From NCBI GenBank assembly GCA_944383895.1, contig CALWRH010000003.1, positions 62,001 through 126,000 on the forward strand: a stretch of DNA of 64,000 bases, read 5' to 3'. The notes under the pieces are model-generated. The model saw only the letters and a list, made by a program, of their open reading frames with translations. It had not been told where the DNA came from and ran no database searches. Numbering within the stretch: the stretch's first letter is position 1; the number at the start of each line of letters is the position of its first letter. Below, piece by piece: positions 8,512-18,052 of the stretch. The position numbers and the translations under genes were made by a program. The stretch comes from an uncultured Christensenellaceae bacterium. Its GTDB lineage: Bacteria > Bacillota > Clostridia > Christensenellales > UBA3700.

Positions 8512-9471
8512 ATGGCAAAATATATTGTAAAAAGAATTCTGCTGATGCTGTTTACGTTGTTTGTAATAACGACGATCTGCTTCATGTTGGTAAGAATTTT
8601 GCCGAGAGAGTTGCCGCAGGACAAAAACTTGCAGGCGGTTATAGAGGCGCGTTGGGACGCGCTCGGTTATAACGAGCCTCTGCTTGTTCAGTACGGCATA
8701 TACCTCAAAAATATCATTACTAAGTGGGACTTCGGTACGTCCTGGTATATTTCGGTTATGAAACCCGCGTGGGACGTCATTATTGACAGACTTCTTCCCA
8801 CGGTTTTAGTCAATCTTTACTCGCTGCTTTTCAGTATTCCTATCGGTATAGGATTCGGCGTGCTTGCAGCGATAAAAAAGAATAAATGGCAGGACAGCGT
8901 TATCAGCACGCTCGTCATGCTTTTCGTTTCTATCCCGAGTTACGTTTACGCATTTTTGGTGCAGTATTTTCTGTATTTCAAACTCGACTGGTTTCCGCTC
9001 AACGTCTATTCGCTCGCTGATGCGGGAGGATCGTGGTTTACACCCAAGATGTTCTACAGTATGATCCCGGCGATACTTGCGTTGTCTTTCGGCGTTATCG
9101 CAGGGCTTACGCGATTTACCCGTGCGGAACTCACGGAAACACTTACTTCAGAATATATGCTGCTTGCCCGTACAAAAGGTCTAACGCGGGCGCAGGCGAC
9201 CACCAGACACGCGCTTAAAAACGCGATGGTGCCGATAATGCCTATGATAATTTCGAGCTTTATCGGTATTCTGGGCGGTTCGCTCATTATAGAACAGATT
9301 TTCTCTATTCCCGGTGTCGGACAGCTTTATATGAAAGCGATAACACTCAGAGATTATGACGTATTTATGATGGACAGTATTTTCTATACGTTCGTCGGAC
9401 TTCTGGCAGGTATCGTCGTTGACATCAGCTACGGCTTTATCGACCCGAGAATAAGGATGGGAGAGCGTTGA
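8512..9471 (+). CDS. oppB: Oligopeptide ABC transporter permease (OppB-like)
   Basis: A 319-residue inner-membrane permease with an N-terminal helix (residues 8-28) and about five more helices. The EAA loop is 'EYMLLARTKGLTRAQ...HALKNAMVPI', followed by the conserved 'GGSLIIEQIFSIPGVGQL' stretch of DppB/OppB. The start at 8512 is set by AAGGAGA. It follows the binding protein after two hairpins and is 2 bases from oppC. Confidence 0.9.
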   Translation: MAKYIVKRILLMLFTLFVITTICFMLVRILPRELPQDKNLQAVIEARWDALGYNEPLLVQYGIYLKNIITKWDFGTSWYISVMKPAWDVIIDRLLPTVLVNLYSLLFSIPIGIGFGVLAAIKKNKWQDSVISTLVMLFVSIPSYVYAFLVQYFLYFKLDWFPLNVYSLADAGGSWFTPKMFYSMIPAILALSFGVIAGLTRFTRAELTETLTSEYMLLARTKGLTRAQATTRHALKNAMVPIMPMIISSFIGILGGSLIIEQIFSIPGVGQLYMKAITLRDYDVFMMDSIFYTFVGLLAGIVVDISYGFIDPRIRMGER

Positions 9472-9473
9472 TT

Positions 9474-11033
9474 ATGGCGGATAAAGAATATAAAGACATA
9501 CCTAAAGAGATGTTTGAGTTCGCCAACGTCGGCGAAAAACTCAGCGATAAAAAGTTCGATACCAAGCCTATCGGATATTTCAAGGACGCGTGGCTGCGTT
9601 TCAGAAAGAACAGGGCGTCTGTTTTCGCGTCTGTAATTATATTGATTATTATATTATACGCGCTTCTCGTACCTCTGTTCTCGATAGGCAAGGACACCCA
9701 GCTCATGGATACCTATTATGCAAAGAAAGGTCCGAGAAATACCTGGCTCAGACAGTTCGGTATTGCCGACGGCGGCGTTGAAAGAGAATTTTCGGAAAAA
9801 AGTCTAATCTTTGCTCTCGGTGTAGGCGTTGCGGCGGCAGACGTTGAAGGTAAAGGCGGCGTCGTGCTTTCGGAAGGACTCGAGAACGAATATCAGCCTA
9901 TCATCAAGATAAACAATGAAACTACAAAAGTTGGCAAAACCGTTTACAACGCAAAAATAGACACTTATCTCGAAGTGGGATTTATCTACAGAAACATAGA
10001 ACAGTCCGAATATGCAAAAATCGTCGAATGGGAAAAGGAAACGGGGGTAAAAGTCCTGTATCCGCTCATTGAAAAAAACCAATATAATTACGATTCTGAG
10101 GACGCGAATTATTGGTATAAGACTGAGTCCGGCAACGCGGTGAGGATAAATGCGTCGGGACAGGCTGTAAGGATCCCGTATTCGGAAGATATGGTGCTCG
10201 AAGACAACTATAAACGTGACGAAAACGGCAACGCCGTTTATTACGAATACGTCGGCGGCGGTACCATAGAAACCGCTCAGTACAGAGTCAGAGTGCTGTA
10301 TTATAACTATTATCATTATCTTAACGGTCATGAGCCCAATTACATCATGGGTACGGACAGCCAGGGATATGACCTCGCTTACCGTATCGCCAACGGTATA
10401 CAGCTCAGCCTTATGATAGCGGTATTCGTATCCGTGATCAACTTTATAATCGGTGCGATCTACGGCGCGATAGAGGGTTATTACGGCGGAGCGATAGACC
10501 TTGCGATGGAGCGTATCGCCGATATACTTGCGGGAGTGCCGTTCATAGTCGTTGCGACGTTGTTCCAGATCCACCTCGCAATGAAAGTTGGTGCGATCCC
10601 GAGCTTGTTGTTCGCGTTCGTAATGACGGGCTGGATAAGTACGGCGGCAAACGTGCGTATGCAGTTCTACAGATTCAAGAATCAGGAATACGTTATGGCG
10701 GCAAGGACGCTTGGCGCGAGCGATGCGAGAATTATATGGAAACATATATTCCCCAACTCGCTCGGCACGATAATCACTTCGTCAGTGCTTGTCATCCCCA
10801 ACGTTATTTTCTCGGAAAGCATGCTCAGCTTCCTCGGCATAGTCAATCTCGGCGGTGCAGAACGCACCAGCTTAGGTACGCTTTTGTCGGACGCAAGCAG
10901 CATCTGGACAAACTATCCGCACCTTATGATTTTCCCCGCGATAGTCATATCGTTGCTGATGATTTGTTTCAACCTGTTCGGTAACGGACTCAGAGACGCG
11001 TTCAACCCGTCGCTGCGCGGAGTGGAGGACTGA
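9474..11033 (+). CDS. oppC: OppC-like permease with a ~200-residue extracytoplasmic insertion
   Basis: A 519-residue permease, against about 300 for usual OppC. A first helix at about residues 49-71 is followed by roughly 220 residues of soluble, Tyr- and Glu-rich sequence. The conserved GTDSQGYDLAYRI motif (normally right after the first periplasmic loop) and the permease domain with EAA loop 'EYVMAARTLGASDARII' come next. Start is the ATG at 9474, preceded by GGGAGAG; an upstream TTG in frame lacks good spacing. The insert should face the binding protein. Known OppC proteins have only a short loop here. Confidence 0.88.
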   Translation: MADKEYKDIPKEMFEFANVGEKLSDKKFDTKPIGYFKDAWLRFRKNRASVFASVIILIIILYALLVPLFSIGKDTQLMDTYYAKKGPRNTWLRQFGIADGGVEREFSEKSLIFALGVGVAAADVEGKGGVVLSEGLENEYQPIIKINNETTKVGKTVYNAKIDTYLEVGFIYRNIEQSEYAKIVEWEKETGVKVLYPLIEKNQYNYDSEDANYWYKTESGNAVRINASGQAVRIPYSEDMVLEDNYKRDENGNAVYYEYVGGGTIETAQYRVRVLYYNYYHYLNGHEPNYIMGTDSQGYDLAYRIANGIQLSLMIAVFVSVINFIIGAIYGAIEGYYGGAIDLAMERIADILAGVPFIVVATLFQIHLAMKVGAIPSLLFAFVMTGWISTAANVRMQFYRFKNQEYVMAARTLGASDARIIWKHIFPNSLGTIITSSVLVIPNVIFSESMLSFLGIVNLGGAERTSLGTLLSDASSIWTNYPHLMIFPAIVISLLMICFNLFGNGLRDAFNPSLRGVED

Positions 11034-11034
11034 T

Positions 11035-13257
11035 ATGGGCAAGATATTACAAGTAAACGACCTTAAAATTTCCTTCCGCACTATAAACGGTACGGTAAAA
11101 GCGGTAAGAGACATTTCTTTCGACCTTGAAAGAGGAGAAACGCTTGCAATAGTCGGTGAGTCCGGATCGGGCAAATCGGTTACCAGCAAGGCGATACTCG
11201 GTATTCTTGCCGGTAACTCTATAATAGAAGGCGGCGAGATCATTTACGACGGCAAGGACCTTCTCAAGATCAGCGAAGACGATATGCACGAGATAAGAGG
11301 GGATAAGATCTCTATGATCTTCCAGGATCCTCTTTCGAGTCTCGATCCTATAGTCAAGGTAGGCAAACAGCTCACCGAGGCTATGCTGCTCAAAAACAAA
11401 GCAAACCGCAAACACAGCAGGAACGAATTCAACAGTCGTCTTGCGGTGCTCAAGCGTTATCTCGATCTTGCGATGATCGAGCGCGGCGGCAACGAAGAAG
11501 AGATCAAAAAGACCAATGCCGAAAACGCAAAGATCTTCGACAGTTTCAATATCGTCGCGATAAAATACGAAAACTCGTACAACGAGGCTAAAAACAAGGC
11601 TGCGGAGTGTGTAGCCGATCTTGACGATATTCTGTTCAGGATAGAGAAGAAACAGAACGTTTCCGTCGTAGAAGTCTGCAACAAGATAGGCGACACTCTT
11701 AAAGAGGTGAAAGACAGATTCCTGACTTTCGACTGCGACGATAAGATCGCGGAGCATCGTGCAATACTCAAACGTTTCAAACTCAACGAGGCAAAGCGCG
11801 GCGTATCAGAAAAGATAAAACAGCTCATAGGCAAAGCAGAAGAGAACGCTGCCGCGGATCCAGAATTCGTAAGCGAACTCAAGGCGATAAGAGAGCTGCT
11901 TTGCACGTTCGACGCCCGCGTCAAACCCAATTTCTTCACGCTGGGCTATTATCTTTTCAAGAACCCCGACGCAGTCATAGATCCTTCGGATATAGAAAAG
12001 CTCAATGCCGAGACGCATGAGTATACTGAAAAAGGTTTCATGGATGCGTTTATAGCCGACATTGCGCTCGCGCTCGACTATATCAGACGCAGCAACGACG
12101 AGTACAGACGTAGCGTGCTTGCCATGCTCGACGACGCAGAAAAGGTCTTCGGAAAAGAATCCTGGGATAAAAAAGAGTGCAAGGAAATCAGCACTCGTAT
12201 CGGCAAGGAGATCGTAAAGGCGATAAATCCGCTCGCGGTAAGACGAGAGAGCGTTGCCTATACCTTCCAGATAAGCGTAAATACGGCTATTCAGCGTTAT
12301 TTCTACGGCATAAAGAACAATCCTAAAGAAGAGGCTCGCTATAACAAGCAGAACGCTAAACTTCAGGCAAAGATCGCAAAAGGCAAGAGCGTAGACTTCA
12401 AAGTCAAGCCGATGGTACTCATCGATCTCGAGCAGGAGAGAAACAACGTTATGCTCGGCATAAAGAGACTCAGAGAAAAGTTTGAAGAGGATCTCGCTCG
12501 TACAGACGTGGATTACAACGCGCTCGCAGAAGAACTCGTAGACGATTTCAAGGCAAAAGCGTCGCAGATAGTCAACAAGCTCACGGTGAAAATGGCGAGA
12601 GAGCGCGCTATAAAGCTCATGGAAGAGGTAGGTATCCCCGAGCCGAGAATAAGATATTATCAGTATCCCTTCGAGTTTTCGGGTGGTATGAGACAGCGTA
12701 TAGTCATTGCTATCGCGCTCGCGGCAAACCCCGACATACTGATATGCGACGAGCCTACGACCGCGCTTGACGTTACGATACAGGCGCAGATACTCGAGCT
12801 TATCAATAAGCTAAAGAGAGAGAGAAATCTTTCTGTCATATTTATTACGCACGACCTCGGCGTAGTCGCCAACATGGCGGACAAGATCGCCGTAATGTAT
12901 GCCGGAAAGATAGTCGAATACGGCACGGCGGACGACATTTTCTACGATCCTCGTCATCCGTATACCTGGGCGCTTTTGTGTTCGATGCCCGACCTCGACA
13001 CCAACGAGAAACTCGACGCGATACCCGGCACTCCGCCCAACATGATCTTCCCGCCCAAGGGAGATGCGTTTGCGGAGCGTAATAAATATGCGCTCAAGAT
13101 AGACTTTGAAAAGCAGCCGCCTATGTTTGAAATAAACGAAACGCATAAAGCGGCAACATGGCTGTTGCATCCGGACGCACCCAAAGTCGAAAGACCCAAA
13201 GCAATAAGCGACCGTATAGACCGCATGAAGAAGAACGGAGGGGACGACAATGAATAA
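11035..13257 (+). CDS. oppD: OppD-like ATPase with a ~400-residue insertion
   Basis: A 740-residue ABC ATPase, more than twice the usual length. Walker A is GESGSGKS (41-48) and the Q-loop IFQDP is near 97. A long, charged, mainly helical insertion then runs from about 125 to 525. The signature FSGGMRQR follows near 547, Walker B ILICDEP near 567, and ITHD near 605. A C-terminal oligopeptide-transporter extension (HPYTWALL, IPGTPP) is present. All catalytic motifs are intact, so the insert is added to a functional core, between the helical subdomain and the signature. It lies 1 base after oppC and overlaps oppF by 8 bases. Confidence 0.9.
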   Translation: MGKILQVNDLKISFRTINGTVKAVRDISFDLERGETLAIVGESGSGKSVTSKAILGILAGNSIIEGGEIIYDGKDLLKISEDDMHEIRGDKISMIFQDPLSSLDPIVKVGKQLTEAMLLKNKANRKHSRNEFNSRLAVLKRYLDLAMIERGGNEEEIKKTNAENAKIFDSFNIVAIKYENSYNEAKNKAAECVADLDDILFRIEKKQNVSVVEVCNKIGDTLKEVKDRFLTFDCDDKIAEHRAILKRFKLNEAKRGVSEKIKQLIGKAEENAAADPEFVSELKAIRELLCTFDARVKPNFFTLGYYLFKNPDAVIDPSDIEKLNAETHEYTEKGFMDAFIADIALALDYIRRSNDEYRRSVLAMLDDAEKVFGKESWDKKECKEISTRIGKEIVKAINPLAVRRESVAYTFQISVNTAIQRYFYGIKNNPKEEARYNKQNAKLQAKIAKGKSVDFKVKPMVLIDLEQERNNVMLGIKRLREKFEEDLARTDVDYNALAEELVDDFKAKASQIVNKLTVKMARERAIKLMEEVGIPEPRIRYYQYPFEFSGGMRQRIVIAIALAANPDILICDEPTTALDVTIQAQILELINKLKRERNLSVIFITHDLGVVANMADKIAVMYAGKIVEYGTADDIFYDPRHPYTWALLCSMPDLDTNEKLDAIPGTPPNMIFPPKGDAFAERNKYALKIDFEKQPPMFEINETHKAATWLLHPDAPKVERPKAISDRIDRMKKNGGDDNE

Positions 13258-14677
13258 TAATAACGAAGTACTTCTCAAAGTCGAGCACCTTTGTCAATAC
13301 TTCAAGATGGGCTCGAAACAGCTCAAGGCGGTGGACGACGTAAGCTTTGAGATAAAAAAAGGCGAAGTGTTCGGACTCGTCGGAGAATCCGGTTGCGGCA
13401 AGACAACTACGGGAAGAACGATAATCAAGCTTTACAACGCTACGTCGGGCAACGTCTGGTTCAAGGGCAGCAGGATATGCGCAGGCACTCTTTCTTATAA
13501 AGAAGAGATAAAGCGCGCCCGTGAAGAAATGCGCGCAGCTGTCAAAGCGTATAAGGCTGAAGAGGCAAAGAAGATCGCCGAAAATCCTCAGGACAAAGAG
13601 TCGATAAAGAGCGAATACGCGCAGCTTATAGCAAGTGCTAAAGACAAGTACCGCGGCGTAAAAGCAAAAGAGCGCATAAATATCGCAGAGGCGAATTACG
13701 ACAATAAGAATTGTGACAAGAATTATGTCAAGGGTCTGCTTGATGATCTCGACAAGGAATATTCTGCAAAATTTGCCGCTGCAACGACTGAGGAAGAATC
13801 CGCTCAGCTGAAAAAAGAGTATAACGACCGCAAAAGAATAATAAAAAAGACCAAGCTGATAACCAAGATACAGATGATATTCCAGGATCCGATCGCGTCG
13901 CTGAATCCGCGTATGACGGTCAGGGAGATAATATCCGAAGGACTTATCATAAACGGCATCCGCGACAAGAATTATATCGACGAAAAAGTTTACGAGATGC
14001 TTGAAACGGTCGGCCTTGTACGCGAGCACGCAGGGCGTTATCCGCACGAGTTTTCGGGCGGACAAAGACAGCGTATCGGTATTGCGCGTTCCGTCATCAT
14101 GCAGCCCGATATGATAATAGCCGACGAGCCGATCTCTGCGCTCGACGTATCTATTCAGGCTCAGGTCATAAACCTTCTCAACGAACTGAGAGAAAGACTC
14201 GGTCTTACTATTCTCTTCATAGCTCACGACCTTTCGGTAGTCAAGTATTTCTCCGACAGGATCGCGGTCATGTATTTCGGTAAGATAGTCGAAACGGCGT
14301 CTTCGGACGAGCTGTTTGCGCATCCTCTGCATCCGTATACAAAGTCGTTGCTTTCAGCGATACCGCTCCCCGACCCGCATTATGAGAAAAAGCGCGTGAG
14401 GGTAACGTACAATCCGCTCGCAGAGCACGATTACAGCGTCAACAAGCCTTCTTTGAGAGAGGTCGCTCCCGAACATTTCGTATATTGCAACGACGAGGAA
14501 GAGATCAGATACAAAGAAGAAATAGCGAAAAAAGACCGCGAAAAGGCAGAAAAAGCTGCAAAAGACAGCAGTGAAGAAGTTTCTGCGGCAGTTGAAGAAA
14601 AAGACGAGGCAAAAGCAGAGCCCGCAAAGAAGACAAGAAAAAAGACGTCGGTAAAGAGCAGTGGAAGAAAAGAATAA
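13250..14677 (+). CDS. oppF: OppF-like ATPase with helical insertion and Lys/Glu/Ala tail
   Basis: A 475-residue ABC ATPase. Walker A is GESGCGKTT (45-53). A charged helical insert of about 120 residues lies between Walker A and the Q-loop (IFQDP, near 211), a different site from the insert in the OppD-like partner. Signature FSGGQRQR is near 267, Walker B IIADEP near 283, followed by IAHD and HPYTKSLL. The last 60 residues are a low-complexity tail rich in K, E and A, with a basic end. It overlaps its upstream and downstream genes, indicating tight coupling. Confidence 0.9.
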   Translation: MNNNNEVLLKVEHLCQYFKMGSKQLKAVDDVSFEIKKGEVFGLVGESGCGKTTTGRTIIKLYNATSGNVWFKGSRICAGTLSYKEEIKRAREEMRAAVKAYKAEEAKKIAENPQDKESIKSEYAQLIASAKDKYRGVKAKERINIAEANYDNKNCDKNYVKGLLDDLDKEYSAKFAAATTEEESAQLKKEYNDRKRIIKKTKLITKIQMIFQDPIASLNPRMTVREIISEGLIINGIRDKNYIDEKVYEMLETVGLVREHAGRYPHEFSGGQRQRIGIARSVIMQPDMIIADEPISALDVSIQAQVINLLNELRERLGLTILFIAHDLSVVKYFSDRIAVMYFGKIVETASSDELFAHPLHPYTKSLLSAIPLPDPHYEKKRVRVTYNPLAEHDYSVNKPSLREVAPEHFVYCNDEEEIRYKEEIAKKDREKAEKAAKDSSEEVSAAVEEKDEAKAEPAKKTRKKTSVKSSGRKE

Positions 14678-15080
14678 ACGTCGGCTTTCGGTTCTTATAA
14701 AATACCTTGTTTCGCTTGTCGTCGGCGCGCTGTTCGTCGTGATGGTCCTGTTTATCGAAAATTATTTTTCGGCAACTGAAACCATCGAGAGATACAAGAT
14801 ACTCAGCGACGCGTTCACGTTCGCGGGAGTATTGCTGATACTCTTTGCCGCGCTTGTGTTCATAAGCTCAAAAGGCGGTTTTGACGGAATAGGCTATTCG
14901 CTGAGCAGACTCGTAAAAATGCTCATACCTTTCGCCAACAGAAGCGACGAAACGTATGCGCAGTATAAAGAGAGAAAACGCGCCAAGGGGATCACTAAAG
15001 GCTATTCTTGCGTGTTCTTCAGCGGACTTGCATATTTTGCAGTGTCGATAGTGTTTTTGATTCTTTATTATAACGTATAA
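14661..15080 (+). CDS. DUF3899-like small membrane protein
   Basis: A 139-residue protein with three helices (about 11-30, 45-67 and 113-136). The SKGGFDGIGYSLSR motif and the ETYAQYKERKR segment before the last helix match what I recall of DUF3899 proteins of Firmicutes. It overlaps oppF by 17 bases and is the last gene before a terminator, so it is made with the transporter. No role is established. Confidence 0.6.
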   Translation: MEEKNKRRLSVLIKYLVSLVVGALFVVMVLFIENYFSATETIERYKILSDAFTFAGVLLILFAALVFISSKGGFDGIGYSLSRLVKMLIPFANRSDETYAQYKERKRAKGITKGYSCVFFSGLAYFAVSIVFLILYYNV

Positions 15081-15084
15081 AAAC

Positions 15085-15108
15085 CGCCCCTTACGGGGGC
15101 GCGTTTTT
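15085..15108 (+). terminator. Intrinsic terminator of the transporter operon
   Basis: A 6-bp GC stem CGCCCC/GGGGCG with a TTACG loop, then a run of five T. It sits 4 bases after the stop codon and immediately before the tldD ribosome site AAGGAGG, so some read-through into tldD is likely. Confidence 0.75.
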
Positions 15109-15120
15109 CAAGGAGGACAA

Positions 15121-16455
15121 ATGTATAAATTTCAGCAGGGCAAATATGCGGACGTTCGCATAGAAGACCGTTTCTCGACCACTCTCGTGATTACGGACGG
15201 CGAGATCAGTCAATGCAGAGAGCTCAGAGAGAAAAAAGCGTTTATAAGAGTATATGACGGTGAGAGATGGTATTATGCGTCGACCGACGACGTCGTCAAC
15301 GTTCAGAAAATGCTGGATGAGCTCTATTCTTATGCCAAAGACAACGGGAATATACTCTCCGATCCGACGGTCAGTGCTTTCGAGGTGAATAAAGACGAGA
15401 TCGTGCGTTTTGCAAAGAGCTGCGTTGCGGATATTCCAGTTTTCGAAAAGGCGGCTTTCGCTAAGGACGCTGCGGCGCGAGTAAAATCCGATTACGCAAA
15501 GATAGTCGATGCCGCATACGTCGACAGATATTCGGTCTACGAATTTTATTCGAGCAAAGGCGCGGATATAAAATACGACTTTCAGACTTGCGGACTCAGG
15601 CTGTCCGTGCGTTTTGCAAAAGACGACGAATATATAGATAATTACCGCATATTGAACCTTACCGATTTTGAAAAACTCCGCAAGGATTTCAGCTTAGAAG
15701 GGTTTGTCGAAGAGAGCGAAAATATGTTGCTGCGCTCTAAAAAACTCGAAAAAGCGGGTACATATCCGGTAATTCTCTCGCAGGAAGTTACGGGCGTTTT
15801 CGCTCACGAGTCTTTCGGACACAAAAGCGAGGCAGACTTTATGCTCGGCGACGAAACGCTTGCAAAGGAGTGGACGGTAGGCAAACGCGTGGCAAGCGAA
15901 AAGTTGTCCATAGTCGACAGCGGACTTATAGACGGTGCGGGTTATGTGCCATACGACGACGAAGGAACCAGGGCAACGCGCACATATCTAATAAAGAACG
16001 GAGTGCTCGAAGGAAGACTTCACAGCGCGGAAACGGCGGTTTATCTCGGAGAAAAACTTACGGGCAACGCACGCGCGATAAACTGTTCTTTCGAGCCTAT
16101 CGTAAGGATGACAACTACTTTTGTGGAGAAGGGAACGGACAAGCTCGAAGATCTTATAAAGAGCATAAAGCACGGATATTATATAAAAAGTTACAAGCAC
16201 GGTTCGGGCATGAGTACGTTTACGATAGCTCCTCTCGTTTCTTACGAGATAGTTGACGGCAAAATCGGCGATCCCGTAAAGATAGCCGTCATTACGGGCA
16301 ACGTATTTGAAACTCTCTCTCTTATAGACGGAGTTGCGGATGACGAAGAGGTAGGATCTTCTCCGACGGGCGGCTGCGGAAAAATGGTGCAGTATCCGCT
16401 CAACGTAGCTATGGGCGGACCTCATATAAGAGTGTCTGCAATGAACGTGCAGTGA
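15121..16455 (+). CDS. tldD: TldD-type metalloprotease
   Basis: A 444-residue member of the TldD/PmbA (U62) family. The zinc site is HESFGH with a following E (H229, E230, H234), the form found in the active TldD subunit. The C-terminal 'GGCGKMVQYPLNVAMGGPHIRV' region is also typical. TldD forms a heterodimer with TldE and cleaves unfolded or modified peptides; in other bacteria the pair matures microcins and degrades CcdA. The RBS is AAGGAGG. It is followed 7 bases later by its partner. Confidence 0.9.
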   Translation: MYKFQQGKYADVRIEDRFSTTLVITDGEISQCRELREKKAFIRVYDGERWYYASTDDVVNVQKMLDELYSYAKDNGNILSDPTVSAFEVNKDEIVRFAKSCVADIPVFEKAAFAKDAAARVKSDYAKIVDAAYVDRYSVYEFYSSKGADIKYDFQTCGLRLSVRFAKDDEYIDNYRILNLTDFEKLRKDFSLEGFVEESENMLLRSKKLEKAGTYPVILSQEVTGVFAHESFGHKSEADFMLGDETLAKEWTVGKRVASEKLSIVDSGLIDGAGYVPYDDEGTRATRTYLIKNGVLEGRLHSAETAVYLGEKLTGNARAINCSFEPIVRMTTTFVEKGTDKLEDLIKSIKHGYYIKSYKHGSGMSTFTIAPLVSYEIVDGKIGDPVKIAVITGNVFETLSLIDGVADDEEVGSSPTGGCGKMVQYPLNVAMGGPHIRVSAMNVQ

Positions 16456-16462
16456 GGTGGAT

Positions 16463-17692
16463 ATGAAAAGACAGATTTATACTCATAAGAGTACAGAAAG
16501 GACTCTTACTTATACGGCAAACAAGGTCGCGTCCTTAAAGATCAACGACGAAAAAAGGACGACGGTCAGAGTGTATGACGGCGGATTTATAGGCGTTGCC
16601 GGCAAGTCGGGAAGCGCGGATATCGATCAGCTCGAGAAAAAAGCTGTCGCTATGCTTGACAACAAAGTGCCTTATCCCGAGCCTCAGGATAAAGCTGAAA
16701 AGCTCAGTATCGACACGGGCACGGAAAATCAGGATAAATCCGATCTGCTGCAAGAAGGCGAAAAGCTGATAAAAAAGATATCCGAAGAAAACCCCGAATT
16801 TATATTCTCAGGCAAGACTGTATTTGCCGATACCACTGATATATTCTGCTCTGACGGCGGAACGGAGTATGATTGCAGTCAGTCTTCGCAGATGACGTAT
16901 TTCCTTATGAAACACAAAGATTCCGCATCGATTTTCGACGATGCTTATTCTGCCGAAGGAAGAATTTTTGAAACGGATAAGATTGCCGAAGACGTGAATC
17001 TGCTTGCAAAAGCTTATCTGAAAAAGCTGCCTGCAATAGAAGAAGACGAGATCGCGGTAATAGCAGATATTTCTTCTGTATATTACATCATGTCCTCGTT
17101 TAACGCTCAGGCTTACGCTACGGGTTCTTCGCTTCTCAACGGAAAACTCGGCAAGAAAGTGTTTTCTGATAAATTCACGCTGTATTGCGAGCAGGATCCA
17201 CGCAAGCAGGCAGGAGCTGTGTTTTTTGACGGAGAGGGCGTAGTCAATGACGGATACAAGGCTTATCTCGTCAGGGACGGAGTTATGCAGAATCTTCTGA
17301 CGACAAGACAGACGGCGGAAAAGTACGGCTACAAAAATATCGGTACCGCAGACGCGCCGTTCGCCGCTATCCCGCAGGAAGGAACGTCGGGTATAGACGT
17401 GGCTTATACGGCTGAAGACCTTAACGAATTGCTCAAAGGCGAAAAGGCGGTTTTGCTTTCTTCTGTCAGCGGTGGAGATATGACTACTGCGGGAGATATA
17501 GCGCTGCCCGTTCTCAATCCTTATCTGTACGAAGACGGAGAGCTGAAAGGCAGAATGCCGGGCTTTACGGTAACAGCCAACATATTCGACGTGCTCGGCA
17601 AAGATTATATCGGAGCGTGCGGGAAAGGCATCTGGGCTGCAGGTAAAAATACATATTTAGTCTTCAGAGCAAAATTGGTAAACAAACAGTGA
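16463..17692 (+). CDS. tldE: TldE/PmbA-type partner subunit
   Basis: A 409-residue TldD/PmbA family protein. It lacks an HExxxH motif, as expected for the non-catalytic TldE subunit. The C-terminal FTVTANIFDVLGKDYIGACG segment is family-typical. Start is taken at the ATG 16463, 5 bases after GAGG; an in-frame GTG 6 bases earlier overlaps the ribosome site. It forms a two-gene unit with tldD and ends before a strong terminator. Confidence 0.82.
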   Translation: MKRQIYTHKSTERTLTYTANKVASLKINDEKRTTVRVYDGGFIGVAGKSGSADIDQLEKKAVAMLDNKVPYPEPQDKAEKLSIDTGTENQDKSDLLQEGEKLIKKISEENPEFIFSGKTVFADTTDIFCSDGGTEYDCSQSSQMTYFLMKHKDSASIFDDAYSAEGRIFETDKIAEDVNLLAKAYLKKLPAIEEDEIAVIADISSVYYIMSSFNAQAYATGSSLLNGKLGKKVFSDKFTLYCEQDPRKQAGAVFFDGEGVVNDGYKAYLVRDGVMQNLLTTRQTAEKYGYKNIGTADAPFAAIPQEGTSGIDVAYTAEDLNELLKGEKAVLLSSVSGGDMTTAGDIALPVLNPYLYEDGELKGRMPGFTVTANIFDVLGKDYIGACGKGIWAAGKNTYLVFRAKLVNKQ

Positions 17693-17725
17693 GAGTTGAT
17701 GCCTATAATTGATATTTTTGGCGAT

Positions 17726-17756
17726 TGCCGCGGCTTGTGTGCCGCGGCATTTTTTT
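17726..17756 (+). terminator. Intrinsic terminator after tldE
   Basis: A perfect 9-bp stem TGCCGCGGC/GCCGCGGCA with a 6-base loop, followed by seven T. Confidence 0.88.
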
Positions 17757-17900
17757 ATTGCGTAGCGTATATGTCTTGAGCACACGACGGCAAAATGAGA
17801 GTCGCAAAAATATGCACTAAACCGAGAGTTTATGGACAATACGGTTTTATTGCAGACATATGAAAACAACTGTAAAACCGCATATTTTTATAAAATCATG

Positions 17901-17919
17901 TAAATTAACGCGTAATTTA
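17901..17919. promoter_or_regulatory. Possible operator palindrome upstream of the iol operon
   Basis: TAAATTA and TAATTTA are inverted around ACGCG, giving a 19-base near-palindrome about 70 bases before the iol promoter. It could bind an inositol-responsive regulator, but no regulator gene is present in the window. The rest of the 17757-17987 gap is AT-rich with no gene seen. Confidence 0.3.
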
Positions 17920-17987
17920 TGCTATAAAATCAATTTCACGGAGCCTCTAAACAATGGATAAAATATGTAAAAATTTTTATAAAGTTA

Positions 17988-18037
17988 TTGACACCGATTA
18001 TGTTGAATAGTAAAATAATATCAGGACGAAAGCGTCC
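17988..18037 (+). promoter_or_regulatory. iol operon promoter and 5' cap hairpin
   Basis: TTGACA (17988-17993), 17 bases, TAAAAT (18011-18016). Right at the expected transcript start is a perfect small hairpin GGACG-AAAG-CGTCC (18024-18037) that could stabilise the 5' end. Confidence 0.72.
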
Positions 18038-18052
18038 GATGAGAGGGAAAAG

